Source of the DNA: Andalucia godoyi
Lineage: Eukaryota > Discoba > Jakobea > Jakobida > Andaluciidae
DNA length: 64,000 nucleotides
Assembly: GCA_009859145.1 (NCBI GenBank)
Contig: VRVR01000022.1
Span: 1 to 64,000, forward strand
Reading direction: 5' to 3'
The notes beneath the pieces are model-generated. The model was not told the origin of the DNA, did no database searches, and saw nothing but the letters and a program-made list of their open reading frames with translations. The position numbers and the translations under genes were made by a program. Of the stretch, positions 1 through 10,745 are shown piece by piece. Every line of letters starts with the position of its first letter. Position 1 is the stretch's first letter.

Positions 1-1173
1 GCAGAACACGCGAGGGTTCCCAGCGCGAAAACCAGGAAAAAGGTCTCCAACGCGGTGTTGCGAGCAACAAGGGTTTTCCGAGATGAGTGCTTCACGGACG
101 GCCACAAGCCGAAAATCGCTGGAGCACTGCAGTTCAAGGCGGAACGGGAGATTTGTGCGATATACTGTTCCTTTCGCAACTCAAAGTAGAATATCGTTTC
201 CGACCAGAGAAACGAGCACAATGAGACCACCGCATCACTATGCATGCGGCCGACAACACACAACGGTGTAGACCGTAGCACAATTCCAGTGTGACGCATT
301 CAGCATAACATAAAAGGAAAGAAAGCGACTGCAGTCTGCTTGAAAATATCAGTTTCAAACAAGGCAATCACCGTTTCCCTCGCACGGCCTCTGCACCCCC
401 TACGTGTGTGTGCAGTGGACAAGCTGTACGAAGCCTCTTTCTCATCGCATCACTGTGCAGTCGCGCGATGTGACGGGTTGAGACGCAGTTGGAACTCCAG
501 TCTCCACATGAATGCTGTTGGATGTATGCCGTGTTCGATCTGCACATTGCACACGTGCCTTCTAGCAATGCACAATCCAGTGATCAGCACGGACAGTGTT
601 CATCTGCTAATAAAGATGGCTCCCAGAAACTAACAATACAAAACTGTCAGTTTTGTGTATAAACAGGGCGATATAGCACCCCGAGTACGTGTTCGGTGAC
701 ATGGCGGTGCCAGAAACTGCAACGACAGAGCGGAATAGCGAATCTGGATGTTCGGTGACAAAACGACTGTAGTCGGGAATTAGGTAATTAATATTTTACG
801 TATAACTCCTGAACGACGTCGTCCCCAGGCGATATTCGTGTGCCAGATTGCTCGCCGTCCCCGACTCTACCAGTCCCCAGCATTACCTCAGAAAAGGTGG
901 TCTGGCGAGTTTTCCGTATTTGTCATCCAAAACTTATCTATTACAGACTGAAGGTCATGAATCTGACGACAAAACATTGTGACAGAATTGAGGAACGTTC
1001 CGGGTCTTTTTGAAATCGCATATAACAGAAAGAAAAAAAAGCATTTGTTCATTATAATCCTAAAGGTGCCGACAATCTTACAAACTGGATTTTCTCTCGC
1101 TGTACCAAAAATTGAGCCTAGAATAGTCAAAGCTGAAAGAAGATCGAGTTCGCTACAGATTCGTTGCTCGAAA
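1..1173. other. No supported gene
   Basis: I see no convincing complete gene in this stretch. At the extreme left, the minus strand stays open from about position 174 to position 1. It would encode a basic segment followed by a hydrophobic stretch (LETFFLVFALGTLACSA) resembling a signal peptide or membrane helix. There is no ATG in that frame, so it could be an internal exon of a gene lying to the left, or chance. The rest has only short overlapping reading frames in all directions, without recognisable motifs. Confidence 0.4.
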
Positions 1174-1650
1174 TCAACCCTTACACGGAGTGGCGGCAAC
1201 AAAGTGAGCACAAATGGGTTCCATGAAAGACACAGCTTCGGCAGAATCCTGAGTGACCACGATTTGACCAAACTGCGGGACGTTGAGCGTACTGGATCCG
1301 ATGGGCTCGCCGAGGAAGTTGCATTCCCAGTCTTTGAGGTTGCACTGGTCTGTATTGAAGAGAGACACTTCAAACTCCAAGTATCCAGTCATCTTGCTGT
1401 TCGCAGTCACCTGCAATTGGCTGTACACTGGTCCCACAGGCTTTGCAGGTCCACACACAATGATTATTTCATCTCGGTTACCGTAGCACGTCCAAAGCTG
1501 CTGGCAGCTCTTGGGCATTACGCCTTTTACCTGTAGTCCCATCTCCTGGTTTCCGCAGTTGCTTGCAGAAAAGTAATCAAGCGACAGCACTTGCGCATTG
1601 GCGCTGCCTAGAACGCTGACAATTGTAATAAAAATAATAAAGGACTGCAT
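1174..1650 (-). CDS. Small secreted protein, unknown function
   Basis: A 158-residue protein starting at the ATG at 1650. The start is chosen because it opens a textbook signal peptide (MQSFIIFITIVSVLGSANA, cleavage likely after residue 19), whereas longer readings upstream look like non-coding sequence. The mature part of about 140 residues has eight or so cysteines, including pairs around CQQLWTC and CNLKDWEC, which suggests a disulphide-stabilised extracellular domain. There is no second membrane segment, so it should be released. I do not recognise the family. It sits in a region of other secreted or surface proteins. The secretory character is directly visible; the role is unknown. Confidence 0.6.
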   Translation of the reverse strand: MQSFIIFITIVSVLGSANAQVLSLDYFSASNCGNQEMGLQVKGVMPKSCQQLWTCYGNRDEIIIVCGPAKPVGPVYSQLQVTANSKMTGYLEFEVSLFNTDQCNLKDWECNFLGEPIGSSTLNVPQFGQIVVTQDSAEAVSFMEPICAHFVAATPCKG

Positions 1651-2569
1651 AGTTTGAAAAAACACGTGTACAAAATCCAAAGAAAAAATAGAAAAAAAGG
1701 AAGCAGGGAAAATGTAGAAAAGTCGTCTTTCAAGAATCGCAATAACATGGGGGAGGAAGTGGGTTGTGATGAGGAAGGGACCGCTGATTCCTCTGAGAAT
1801 TCCCAACTGTCCAAAGTCCTTTCCTATTTTCCGCTGGTTTGACCCGCTTGACACTACGCACGTAAATTTCAAAAGCTGCCCGATGACGCCAACGCTTGTT
1901 TTTGATTCTGAAAATTCTTCTCTGTTAGCATTAATTTGCAAACACGATAAACAATCAACATGCAACCTTCTGCCGGCACGCCAGGACCACCTTCTCTGTA
2001 TGTATTTAATCCAGTTACAAGGATTTACATACCATTGCCACAATATTTATCCCAAAACAATCCTTAGTTGCTGCCGGAGCACCATCTACAACTTCTCCAC
2101 CGTCTCCATCCGTAATCACTGGTCCACTCACACCGCTGCACCATCAGCACCGACGGTAAACGCCGTGAACGACAAGGCTCCGGTATTGAAGCGGTCGAAT
2201 GTGACAAAAGCTCGTCAGTTACAAAAACCGGCATCCCAAACTCACGTTCTCGTGAACAATACGGAAGGAATCGAAAACATCCGACAATCCACTCAATCTG
2301 ATATTCCAGAAATTCAAAAATTGAACATGCAAGATTTTCGTTCCAAGAACCAAAGGAAGAATCTTCACCGGGAGGCTGACAATGAGAGGAAAAAGGAGGA
2401 AAGCGGAACGAAACCCTCATTGCTCGCCCGTCCATTGCTCGCGCACGAGTCCGAGAACTGGCAATGATTGCTGCGACTGACATGTCGGGAAAACAAGAGA
2501 ATTCTGGAGAATTGTCGAACCAAAATATGAATAACATCAAAGATCGTATTATCCAGGCGCACAAAGAAG
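1651..2569. other. Intergenic stretch with no convincing gene
   Basis: Reading frames are open on both strands but none shows a recognisable motif, and the plus-strand frame in phase with the next feature ends in a stop near 2467. The first 50 bases, immediately 5' of the small secreted gene, are A/T-rich and may hold its promoter. Around 2040-2200 the minus strand gives two protein-like fragments in adjacent frames, which may be an old gene relic, but I could not identify it. Confidence 0.4.
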
Positions 2570-3871
2570 TGATATGGATTGGAATCCATTTGCCCCGCAG
2601 GAAGCTTTTCAAATTCGGCAACCCTGTCAACGAGTTGCTCGATGTGCCCTGCTGGAACTGCTTCCACAACCCCTGTTTCCGCATCATGTGTGGACTGTGG
2701 AGCAAGGTACTACAGCGTGGGAAACACGTCTCAATGTTCTGCATCTGCTTCGGGATCGACGAGTGTGAAACGATCGCTGCGCTGCAACATTTACAACGGT
2801 ACGTCTGCCGTTACGGCTCCGGTGACATCAAGTCTCGAAGCGACCAAGTGAAAGTGCTTCACACACTCAATGTCTTCTGTGTCCAACGGCAGTGCACTGA
2901 TGACATTTGTCTTGTGGGATCCTCAGGCTGCCATCGAGGCGTTTGCGTCGTGTCTCGTATCAGGATGGAGCACTCCTCCATACCCCTCGGTCCTTGGTGA
3001 GTCGTTGAATTTATCAGCATCCAATGTTTCGATGTTGGCTTCTCCCAACTCTTGGTTGTCAGTTTCCACGTGCTTCTTCTGTCTGAAAGCACCATCGGCG
3101 GTGAATATAGTGCAAATGGCGGTGTTTGAATCGATGATTGTCGGCGAGGACAATGCCGTCACCATATCCAATCTCGAACCGGGTATTCCCAAGTTTTTTT
3201 CCACAAATACAGATTCTCCATTGGACACTCGCCTCAAATCAGTGGCTGTTTCAATCATCGCCTCTGGAGGCGCTGTTTAAGTGTACTATTCGTCTACGAT
3301 TCCGACTCCGGCGTCCGCAGACTATGAGGTCCTTGATCTAATTATCGCCTCAGGCTCGGCATCTGTCACAAAGGACCGCCAGCTTGTCGTTCCGTACGAC
3401 GGAGTTGTGTATCTCGGCATCTTCAGCGTTGTCTCTTCCACCTCTGCAAGCTTTATGACGCTTTCCGGAGGCAGTCCGACAGTCACAGTATCATGGCTCA
3501 TTGCTTCTGTGGACACGAAATCTGGGTCTGATGGGTCCGAATGGAGATCTGAAGAAACTGCTGCACTTGTTGTCTGTCTTCTCCTTTTGGTGGCAACTGT
3601 GTGTCTGGGAGCCTGGTGTTACTTGCGACGCAACAATTCCAAAAGGCAGAGAAAGATTCTCAGCTGCCATGCAACGGCGCCCGTCGTCATCATTGAGGGA
3701 AAGTCGGAGATGTCGCTGATGCCACCGATTAAATCCACTGTTGTAGATGAACAAGCAATTGGATGTTCTGTTACGACCCAAGTCGATTTTCATGCCAACT
3801 CGTGTTCGCCTGATCCTGCCTATGCGAACTCGAGTTCGCCTGATTTCTGCCTATGTGAACTCGTGCTTTGA
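2570..3871 (+). pseudogene. Cys-rich type I membrane protein fragment with in-frame stops
   Basis: One reading frame runs through the region but is cut by a TGA at 2849-2851 and a TAA at 3278-3280. The start lies directly after a stop, so the N-terminus and signal peptide are missing. The first part has paired CPAG...C..C cysteine motifs like the GCC2/GCC3 (ephrin-receptor-like) modules of protist surface proteins. The middle is Ser/Thr-rich with N-glycosylation sites. The last part has a membrane helix (ALVVCLLLLVATVCLGAW) followed by a basic stop-transfer stretch and a cytoplasmic tail of about 80 residues. A 45-nt GT-AG segment (2848-2892) would remove the first stop in frame; the second stop has no equally good explanation. 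It is either a decaying gene or a gene with mini-introns whose 5' exons I cannot place. Confidence 0.5.
3794..3871 (+). repeat. Degenerate tandem repeat, unit about 29 nt
   Basis: Two and a half copies of a roughly 29-31-nt unit (core gaactcgwgttcgcctgat) form the end of the broken membrane-protein frame and give a repeated ANS.SPD peptide. A single similar core (aaatcgagttcgcct) occurs near 6027-6041. It may have arisen by slippage. Confidence 0.45.
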
Positions 3872-4070
3872 TTATGTTGGAAGCTTTGCGCGTGTTCTCC
3901 CTCCTTTTTATCGTTGTAGGTTCTCAATAACAAGTAGTCTGCTCCTCACGCTGTCGCAGAATTCCCAGCATGTCGGAATGTCGAAGGAAGGGCGAGATGC
4001 AGCGTGTGCGCAGTCGTTGAGCAATGAGGATATGTGCAGCACTCATCATTCTCATGGTGGCCACCTTCGG

Positions 4071-4830
4071 TCACCCATTCGCGCACGAGTCGCCTTCGTG
4101 GCACAGCGCGGTGCACCGACGGTTGTTCTTGATGCATGGACAGTGTGGGTTGGAGCATTTCTTTTTCGCTCTCCTACAGTTACAGAAGCGCGGTCCGTCG
4201 TTTGACAATATTGGCTCGACACCCGTTGAATGCTTCATCCCAGGTTCGGAGACGGATATCGTTTCCACTGTCTCTTGGCTTTGGTATTTTTGGAACATGG
4301 CTCGGAGTTGCGCATCTTGGGTTGTTCCCTTGGGAGCAAGTGCCACGAGAGCAGAAGACTTCATCGCGGGCTCAACTAGCTTTCCTTCAAAGAGGACCTT
4401 GTACGGATCCATCGGATTTCCCTGTTCTTCGGTTGCGCATCCGCTCTGCGACAACTCCAGGCTGTCTCACGGGAGCCAGTTTGCTTGCCCCTGGAACATC
4501 GAAATACACTGGCGCTCCCTCTTCGAATGTGACGAGCTTCGCCTTTGCTTTTCTGTCCCTGCTTTCCCATGTGGTCATCAGCCGCTCTTGTGCCTTGGTT
4601 CGAATGCTGTTGTGGGCACTATGGGCCTGATTACGTTCTTCCTGGTCGCCATTGCTATTCCAATCAGAGACGACGGTGGGCGCAGGCGGTGCACATTGCG
4701 ATTGCTCCGGGGATCCCAAGTCCCGAGGAGATGTGTCGATGGTCAGGTCGATGGGCGATTCCGAAAGCACCGGCAATTGAAGGCTCAAGTCGACTGTTGC
4801 ATCAGGAGCAGGATGCTGTGGCGATTGTTG
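4071..4830 (-). pseudogene. Transposon integrase C-terminus with CXC zinc-binding tail, frameshifted
   Basis: Two minus-strand frames that overlap at 4387-4454 give one protein when joined. The upstream frame (about 4830-4400) has a Gln/Pro/Ser-rich linker, then a segment with AQERLMTTWESRDRKAKAK and TFEEGAPVYFDVP. This resembles the SH3-like C-terminal domain that follows the DDE core in integrases of retroelements and Ginger/KRBA2-type elements. The downstream frame (4454-4071) continues with YKVLFEGKLVEP and ends in a cysteine cluster (CNCRRAKKKC..PHCPC......C...C) of the tesmin/CXC type that often terminates such integrases. No DDE catalytic core is recognisable at higher coordinates. It is therefore a truncated, frameshifted relic. 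A host CXC DNA-binding protein is the alternative, but the frame break and linker argue for a dead transposon. Confidence 0.55.
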
Positions 4831-6364
4831 AGAGTTGCAGCAAACACGTCGTAGATATCCAAATTCTGTTTACGCAATCTCTGAAAGGACATCAGGACAG
4901 GAGCAGAAGCAAACGAAAACGGCAAGTGCAAAACACCACAGCAGCAAACGGGTCCGCAGGACGATTGCCTGGATGTGGAGATGACCGTTTCATTGCACAG
5001 CAGCTCCATACAGGTCTCAAGCGAACAGATACTCGTTGCTGTGTACAAGGAGGATCGGCAAACAGCTCATCATTTTCACAAAATCAAGAATTACTGAAGA
5101 CACTGTATTATGCCAGTCTGCGCGCCAACACCGCACTTGAGTCGCTCTCGGATCGTTATAATTCTGTGCGCAGAAACCGCCAAACGATGTTTTCTTGTGC
5201 GTTTCTGCATTCATCTTCCATTTCTCGCAGACCTGTGCATACTGCGGCACCACCACACACGCATTTTTAATGACGGACCGATAGCTACGGTGCTTTTGGC
5301 TGCACAGTTTCTCGATATGGGTAGAGCGGGAGCGGAATTAGTGCTGCTGGACATCAACGAGCTCGTTTGGTGCGATCGGTGAGCTGTACTTTTCAATGTA
5401 AAATGTGCTGTCATCCTCAGTTTTTTTGTCTCATTGTTGCACTTTGGACCGGTGAGCGCGCGACAGGCGTCGTGACGGGGCTGTCTGTCGTCCGCTGGGA
5501 GTGGCGCAAGCACGGTTCTTCAAGAACAAGGCGTGAAACGGCGATATCACAGAAGAACACAGGAGGGTAGAGCTCCGTTGAGCAGCTCCTCGTAGATGCA
5601 GATGTCAGTGTTAGTGTACAGCATGTGTGTAGCATAAACTGACCGTTGTGAACGTTAATCCGCGCTTGTTTCTGTGCTCTGAGCACAACGGCTGCGCAAA
5701 AACGGAAGACTTGGATGCACAGTTGCTAATGCAGAATCGGCTGAATGCCTGCCAAGCGTGTATCCAATGCACAATCTTGCTTCTGAGAGCAGTCCGTCGA
5801 TGCTGGCGCATGCCGATGCACTAAATACATGAACAGAACAGAGAAAAACTGACATGAATGATGCTTTTATGACCTAATTAATCAAAAAACACAACTCTGC
5901 AGGGAGGCAGCCAAAAGCGACGATTTTTAATACACAAGGAGATCTTGTTATGGGCGTTGCATATATTCGAAATCGCATCTTGGTAACGAGTAGGAACAGA
6001 GATATAACAGAAATGCGCAGCCATGCGAAATCGAGTTCGCCTAAAATCGACTTCGGTCGGCTCAATTGATGTTCGACACTGAGACTCTCACTTCACTGGG
6101 AATATCGAAGTGTTTTTAAGTTTCTTGTGGACGTCTTTTTCTGATGTTATGGAAGTCGTGCGCTTCAGCTCACACGGCTCTTGATGAAACTTTATATCTG
6201 GCTTCCTAATTCAGGAGACGCACACGGCGGCAGATAGCGGCGGGAAAGTGGATTGACATTCTGCATCTATATGCCGTCGAGGGCCGAATCACAGCGGCTG
6301 CTTCTTTAATACGGATTTATTATGTGGTCTGCAGTGTCTACGTCGTCTCCTTCTGCAGACAACG
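4831..6364. other. 1.5 kb with no supported gene
   Basis: Only short frames without motifs are present on either strand. Since it lies upstream of the integrase relic in that element's direction, part of it may be unrecognisable transposon sequence. I found no terminal repeats, no second protein domain and no structural RNA pattern. The last few hundred bases should contain the promoter of the gene starting at 6365. Confidence 0.4.
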
Positions 6365-8845
6365 ATGCAGCACTTCAATATGCAGCACTGTCTGACGCTG
6401 TCTGTGTTGCTTTTAGCAGCTGTTGCGTGCGGGCGGGCAAAATCAGACGCGGAATTCCGTTTGGGACGATTTTTTGCAGCGCCGTCCAAGAATGGAGAGC
6501 TGTCCACCGCTGTTTTCTGCGATCCGTATCGTGACAGAGCTCTCGTTCCTTTCCGTGATGCTAAGAATAATGTGGTGCTCACCAGATCTCTTCCGGGAAA
6601 CCCCTTCTCCATCTTGTCGGCAAATGGTCAATTTCTTCCTGAGGAATCCATTTATGGACGAGTGATTTTATGGGAACAAGATCCGTTTCAACCCTGCATC
6701 GTCTATGTTGCATCTGGTCCCGATGCTCAAAAACAATACTCACTGTCCCAAGTGAACGCCTGTGATAATCTTGTTGTGCACAGCATCAATCTCGCGTATC
6801 AACAGCCAATTCATCTTCATGCAGACGGTCCACTGGGTAAATTGTTTGTTGATCTGCGCCAGCCGGGGTTGTTCAATCTCCATCATGTTCATTTCGTGTC
6901 CCTGTCTTCATTTTCATTGGCGTTGTCTGTCCATTTCTTCCAAACACGAACCGACGCTCCTGAGACTGTGGCCTTTTTAATCTCTGATGGACAGTTTGTC
7001 TACACTTTGCAGTACTATGATTTTGTTTCGGACTCGGATCCTCGGACTGCGTTTGAGATGGCCAGAATTGATCCAGGAAGCATGGCTGCAGTCCGGCGTT
7101 TTGGATTTGGTTCAGTACCTGGCCCAGCAGTGTACATCCACCATCCCGCCGTCGATTCTTCAACTAATCAAGTGTGGTTTTACGTGGCGAGGAAAATCAT
7201 ACAGTTCGACTTCGGATTAATGCAGTTGTTGGGTGAAATCGCTTTGGAAACTGAAATCACTGCTGACTTTCGACCGATTTTGTTAGCATTAACCCTGTCA
7301 AAAGAAACACTTCATCTTGTCGGATCCGGCGTTGTTGTTACTCTAATTCGAACTTGCGTCGATGACGAATACTGGATTCCGTTTGTGGTGGAGAATGTTC
7401 AGACCGTGTTTTTCCAGGGCCAAAAGGCCTCTGTTATCGCAGCTTGTGCTTTTCCAGAGACCGATGACCTGGTGATGACACTTGTTGGCGCTTCAGTCAA
7501 TGCAGTTGTGCAGTACCGTCGACTACCCTCTGAAGTTTCCCCGGTCGTCGACTATCCAGCTGGACTTCGAGGCTTTTCCAAAATCACTTCTCTTGCTCTG
7601 GACCCAGTAAACCAGGTAGGATTCTTCTTGTTAGGAGACGCGCAACGTCTTGTTTCAGTTGATCTTTTGCGCATGGAACTGCTTGCAGATATAGGATTTC
7701 CAGGATCATTCGTGCGAGTTCTTCGAAGTGCGTTCGACACTGTGCAAAATCGACTGTATTTACTAACGCAGGAACAAGGAGCGAACCCCGTCGAATCGGT
7801 GGTTCGATTGCGTGGAGTCGACTCGGACACACTGCAGTTCGAGGATGACTGGGAAGTGTCCGCTGATCCAGGTCTTTCTGCAGATGCGACAATCCTCGTC
7901 AATCTCTTTACAGTTGACTCCGCTGATCAGAAGGCATATATTGGCTACCGTCATACCTATCCTGGTGGAGATCCTCTGGCGTTTCGATCTGCGTATTGCA
8001 TGATCGATTTTGCAAATTCACAGCAATGGTCGCGCGATGAAAATAATGATCAAGGAACTTTGCCGAGACTCCACGCAACAGGACTTGTCATTAATTCTTC
8101 GTTAGTGTATTTTGTCGAATGGTTTCTTTCTGATGCTACGTATCGACCCACGATCGCTTGGCGCAACCCATCAGATACCGATTGGTTTGCAGAGCATATT
8201 ATTCTGTCAGAGATAGACGGTTACATGTCTGTTGCAGCTGGTGGACTTCCCACTTCACCTGAAATACCCCAGTCCGATTTGGCATTTGCTTTTTATGATG
8301 AATTGTCAGGAATAGCGTATCTTCCAATGTTCAATGGTTACCTCCGGATTCTAGTCTCCACAAACGAGGTGCTGGATTCTTATTATGTGGATCCTTCAAC
8401 TGGATTTACAGTTTTCACAGCCCCTCCGTTGGTTCCCATCTATCCTCAGTCGTGGCCAGTTGCATTTCCACTGAATTCTGTATTTGTAGCCCCGCCCAGC
8501 GTGTTTTTGCCTTTGCAGCAGCGAGTATTCCACGTTGTGAAGTCGAATACTTATCGGGCTGTCTCCGATGCAATCTTGGGAACCGAACAGGTCGTCCATG
8601 ATGAATACAGCGAGCTGGCATTTGGAGAATCGCTCTTGATTGATGAAGTCCTTGAAAAGCTGTATGTCGTTGGAGTTCGAAATGGATTTCCCACTGTGTG
8701 GAAGGTCTATCTAGCTGAAGGGGATGACGATGTGCTGGACACTGATGTTAGCACGGTCAATACATCCAGTGAGGCGGCTGGTCATGTCTCCAGCAATGGC
8801 CTGTTCTTAATCTTAAGCATCGCCATTCTGCAGCTGTTCATGTAA
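6365..8845 (+). CDS. Large secreted, probably GPI-anchored beta-propeller-like protein
   Basis: An 826-residue intronless frame starting with ATG at 6365; a second ATG at 6380 would shorten it by five residues. Residues 1-25 form a signal peptide (core CLTLSVLLLAAVACG). The bulk lacks membrane segments. It shows recurring blocks in which a hydrophobic strand precedes D.V.N.VFFLL or NRLYLL, typical of six- or seven-bladed beta-propellers (for example LALDPVNQVGFFLLGD and SAFDTVQNRLYLLTQ). The C-terminus is Ser/Thr/Asn-rich and ends in a hydrophobic tail (GLFLILSIAILQLFM) with no charged residues after it, the pattern of a GPI-anchor signal. I do not recognise the family. A cell-surface role is inferred from topology. 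Confidence 0.75.
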   Translation: MQHFNMQHCLTLSVLLLAAVACGRAKSDAEFRLGRFFAAPSKNGELSTAVFCDPYRDRALVPFRDAKNNVVLTRSLPGNPFSILSANGQFLPEESIYGRVILWEQDPFQPCIVYVASGPDAQKQYSLSQVNACDNLVVHSINLAYQQPIHLHADGPLGKLFVDLRQPGLFNLHHVHFVSLSSFSLALSVHFFQTRTDAPETVAFLISDGQFVYTLQYYDFVSDSDPRTAFEMARIDPGSMAAVRRFGFGSVPGPAVYIHHPAVDSSTNQVWFYVARKIIQFDFGLMQLLGEIALETEITADFRPILLALTLSKETLHLVGSGVVVTLIRTCVDDEYWIPFVVENVQTVFFQGQKASVIAACAFPETDDLVMTLVGASVNAVVQYRRLPSEVSPVVDYPAGLRGFSKITSLALDPVNQVGFFLLGDAQRLVSVDLLRMELLADIGFPGSFVRVLRSAFDTVQNRLYLLTQEQGANPVESVVRLRGVDSDTLQFEDDWEVSADPGLSADATILVNLFTVDSADQKAYIGYRHTYPGGDPLAFRSAYCMIDFANSQQWSRDENNDQGTLPRLHATGLVINSSLVYFVEWFLSDATYRPTIAWRNPSDTDWFAEHIILSEIDGYMSVAAGGLPTSPEIPQSDLAFAFYDELSGIAYLPMFNGYLRILVSTNEVLDSYYVDPSTGFTVFTAPPLVPIYPQSWPVAFPLNSVFVAPPSVFLPLQQRVFHVVKSNTYRAVSDAILGTEQVVHDEYSELAFGESLLIDEVLEKLYVVGVRNGFPTVWKVYLAEGDDDVLDTDVSTVNTSSEAAGHVSSNGLFLILSIAILQLFM

Positions 8846-9272
8846 CTGTACTACGACCCCCTACTGGCAACACTTGTCCCACCAGTACTGTAAACGTTGC
8901 AATGAACACCGGTCAGTCTCAATTCATCACCTTTCGCCCGCGACTGCAAATCGCGCATCATTGGAACGATGATAGAGTGGCTCGCCCGACAAGCGAATTT
9001 TGCAGCAGATTCCCATGGGAAATGCACACACGAACAAAGCTTTTTTCTCCACAGCAGACCATTCACTACAGGGGACACAACGCATCTCCGTGCGCCAACT
9101 CAAGTTCGGGTGGAGAACGGAGTTGAGGCAGAAACATCGAACAAGCAGGCACGTTTTGCGCATCGATCTTTGCTGGCTGTTTTCCCTCTGGATCGCTGGT
9201 TTTTTTCTCTTCGCTGGTGTCGCACCTTTTTCTCTCCAACGATTTTCGAATCTCCCCCTCCTTCTCCCGACC
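8846..9272. other. Spacer between the surface protein and the M20 peptidase gene
   Basis: The peptidase frame stays open upstream to about 9015 and would add a basic segment and a hydrophobic stretch (LFSLWIAGFFLFAGVAPF). I treat this as 5' UTR because the family normally begins near the ATG at 9273, but an N-terminal membrane anchor or targeting signal starting at the ATG at 9015 cannot be excluded. Confidence 0.4.
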
Positions 9273-10745
9273 ATGACTCCGTCTCTGAATCTTTCGGCGC
9301 TCAAGTCCTTCATCGATGCGGAATTCGATGCCACCGCTCTTCCTGCCATCATGGAAGCGGTCCGCGTGCCGTCGCAGTCCCCGAATTTTGACCCAGAGGT
9401 GCTGACCAATGGACTTCAAGAACAGGTTCTCGAGATTCTTCTTGGGTGGGTGGCGAAGCAGATGGTTTCTGGAATGAGCGTGCACGTCAACAAGATCGAA
9501 GGCCGCACTCCGTTGCTGTTCATCGAAATTCCTGCATTCGGCGGGTACGCAACGCCCTCGGACACCATCCTCTTGTACGGTCACGCGGACAAGCAGCCTC
9601 CAGGCCCGCTGGATACGTGGCACGAAGGACTGCATCCGTACATTCCCGTCATCCGCAACAACAATGGGGAAGACTATCTGTACGGCCGGGCAGGTGCCGA
9701 CGACCTGTATGCGCTGTTCGCGTCGCTGCTGGCCATCCAGGGTCTGCAGAGACAAAATGCCCCGCATCCGCGCTGCGTTGTGCTGATCGAGTTTTCCGAA
9801 GAATCTGGGTCTCCGGATCTGGAGGCGCACATCCAGTCGCTCAAGTCGCGCATTGGAACGCCCTTTTTGGTCGTCTGCTTGGACTCCGGCACCGTCGGAT
9901 ACGATGTGCTGTCGGTGACGACGTCGCTTCGCGGAGTGTGTGTTGGCACGCTCAAGGTGGAGGTCGCATCGGTGGGATCCCATTCGGGAGATGCCTCTGG
10001 AATCATGCCGGATTCCTTCATGATTGCCCGTCATCTGCTGGACCGTGTCGAGGACTCGGCGACGGGAAACGTCAGGCTGCGGGAGTTGCACGTTGAGATT
10101 CCCGAAGAGCGGTCTGCCCAAGCGGGTGCGTTGGCACAGAACCTTGGGCGATCCGAAGTGATTGACCGCTATCCGTTCCTGGAGGGGGTCCGTGCCATCG
10201 ACGGGTACTCGCTGCACGAGTATGTGCTGAACCGCACGTGGAGACCGACGGTCACGGTCGTGGGAGCGGACGGGTTGCCGTCAGTGCAGAACGGCGGAAA
10301 CGTGCTGCGTCCATTTACCACGTTGAAGGTATCTGTCCGCCTGCCGCCGACGCTCGACGCAGCTGTTGCGGCTGCGGCACTCGAGCGAGAGCTTTGTCGC
10401 GATCCGCCACATGGTGCGAAGGTCACTGCGGATTTCACAGGCCATGGAGCAAGCGGATGGAACGCGCCCGCCACCAAGCCGTGGATGCACGCCGCCATCA
10501 AAGCCGCATCGGACAACGTGTTCCACAAGGACTATTTGGGCTATGGGGAGGGCGGAAGCATCCCGTTCATGGGATTCCTGGGTCGCACGTATCCGGAGGC
10601 GCAGTTCCTCATCACGGGTGTTTTGGGACCGGGAAACTGCTGCCACGGACCGAATGAAAACATGAACATTCCGTACACCAAGAAGATCACCAATGTCGTT
10701 GCGCAGGTGATTGCGTTCGCTGGTCACAACTACTCTCACAAGTGA
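9273..10745 (+). CDS. M20 family metallopeptidase (CNDP/carnosinase-like)
   Basis: A 490-residue protein, normal length for the M20A/CNDP group of di-zinc exopeptidases that hydrolyse dipeptides or acylated amino acids. The metal-binding pattern is complete: His104 in GHADKQP, the bridging Asp143 in GRAGADDLYAL, the catalytic Glu176-Glu177 pair in EFSEESGSPD, Asp204 in CLDSG, and a late His in NCCHGPNEN. The segment SVGSHSGDASG belongs to the dimerisation domain. The sequence reads like the bacterial branch of the family (GPLDTW.EGL.P, ..TTSLRG), which hints at lateral acquisition, but I could not build a tree. The ATG at 9273 is preferred because it precedes the first conserved helix. Substrate unknown, probably cytosolic. 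Confidence 0.85.
   Translation: MTPSLNLSALKSFIDAEFDATALPAIMEAVRVPSQSPNFDPEVLTNGLQEQVLEILLGWVAKQMVSGMSVHVNKIEGRTPLLFIEIPAFGGYATPSDTILLYGHADKQPPGPLDTWHEGLHPYIPVIRNNNGEDYLYGRAGADDLYALFASLLAIQGLQRQNAPHPRCVVLIEFSEESGSPDLEAHIQSLKSRIGTPFLVVCLDSGTVGYDVLSVTTSLRGVCVGTLKVEVASVGSHSGDASGIMPDSFMIARHLLDRVEDSATGNVRLRELHVEIPEERSAQAGALAQNLGRSEVIDRYPFLEGVRAIDGYSLHEYVLNRTWRPTVTVVGADGLPSVQNGGNVLRPFTTLKVSVRLPPTLDAAVAAAALERELCRDPPHGAKVTADFTGHGASGWNAPATKPWMHAAIKAASDNVFHKDYLGYGEGGSIPFMGFLGRTYPEAQFLITGVLGPGNCCHGPNENMNIPYTKKITNVVAQVIAFAGHNYSHK

Noticed and set aside
2040..2200. Minus-strand protein-like fragments (FDRFNTGALSFTAFTVGADG, then VSGPVITDGDGGEVVDG in the next frame)
   Set aside because: Too short, frame-broken and not matched to any family; could be chance.
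9066..10217. Minus-strand frame of 383 codons opposite the M20 peptidase
   Set aside because: Mirror of conserved M20 motifs on the other strand; composition Arg/Gln-rich, no homology recognised.
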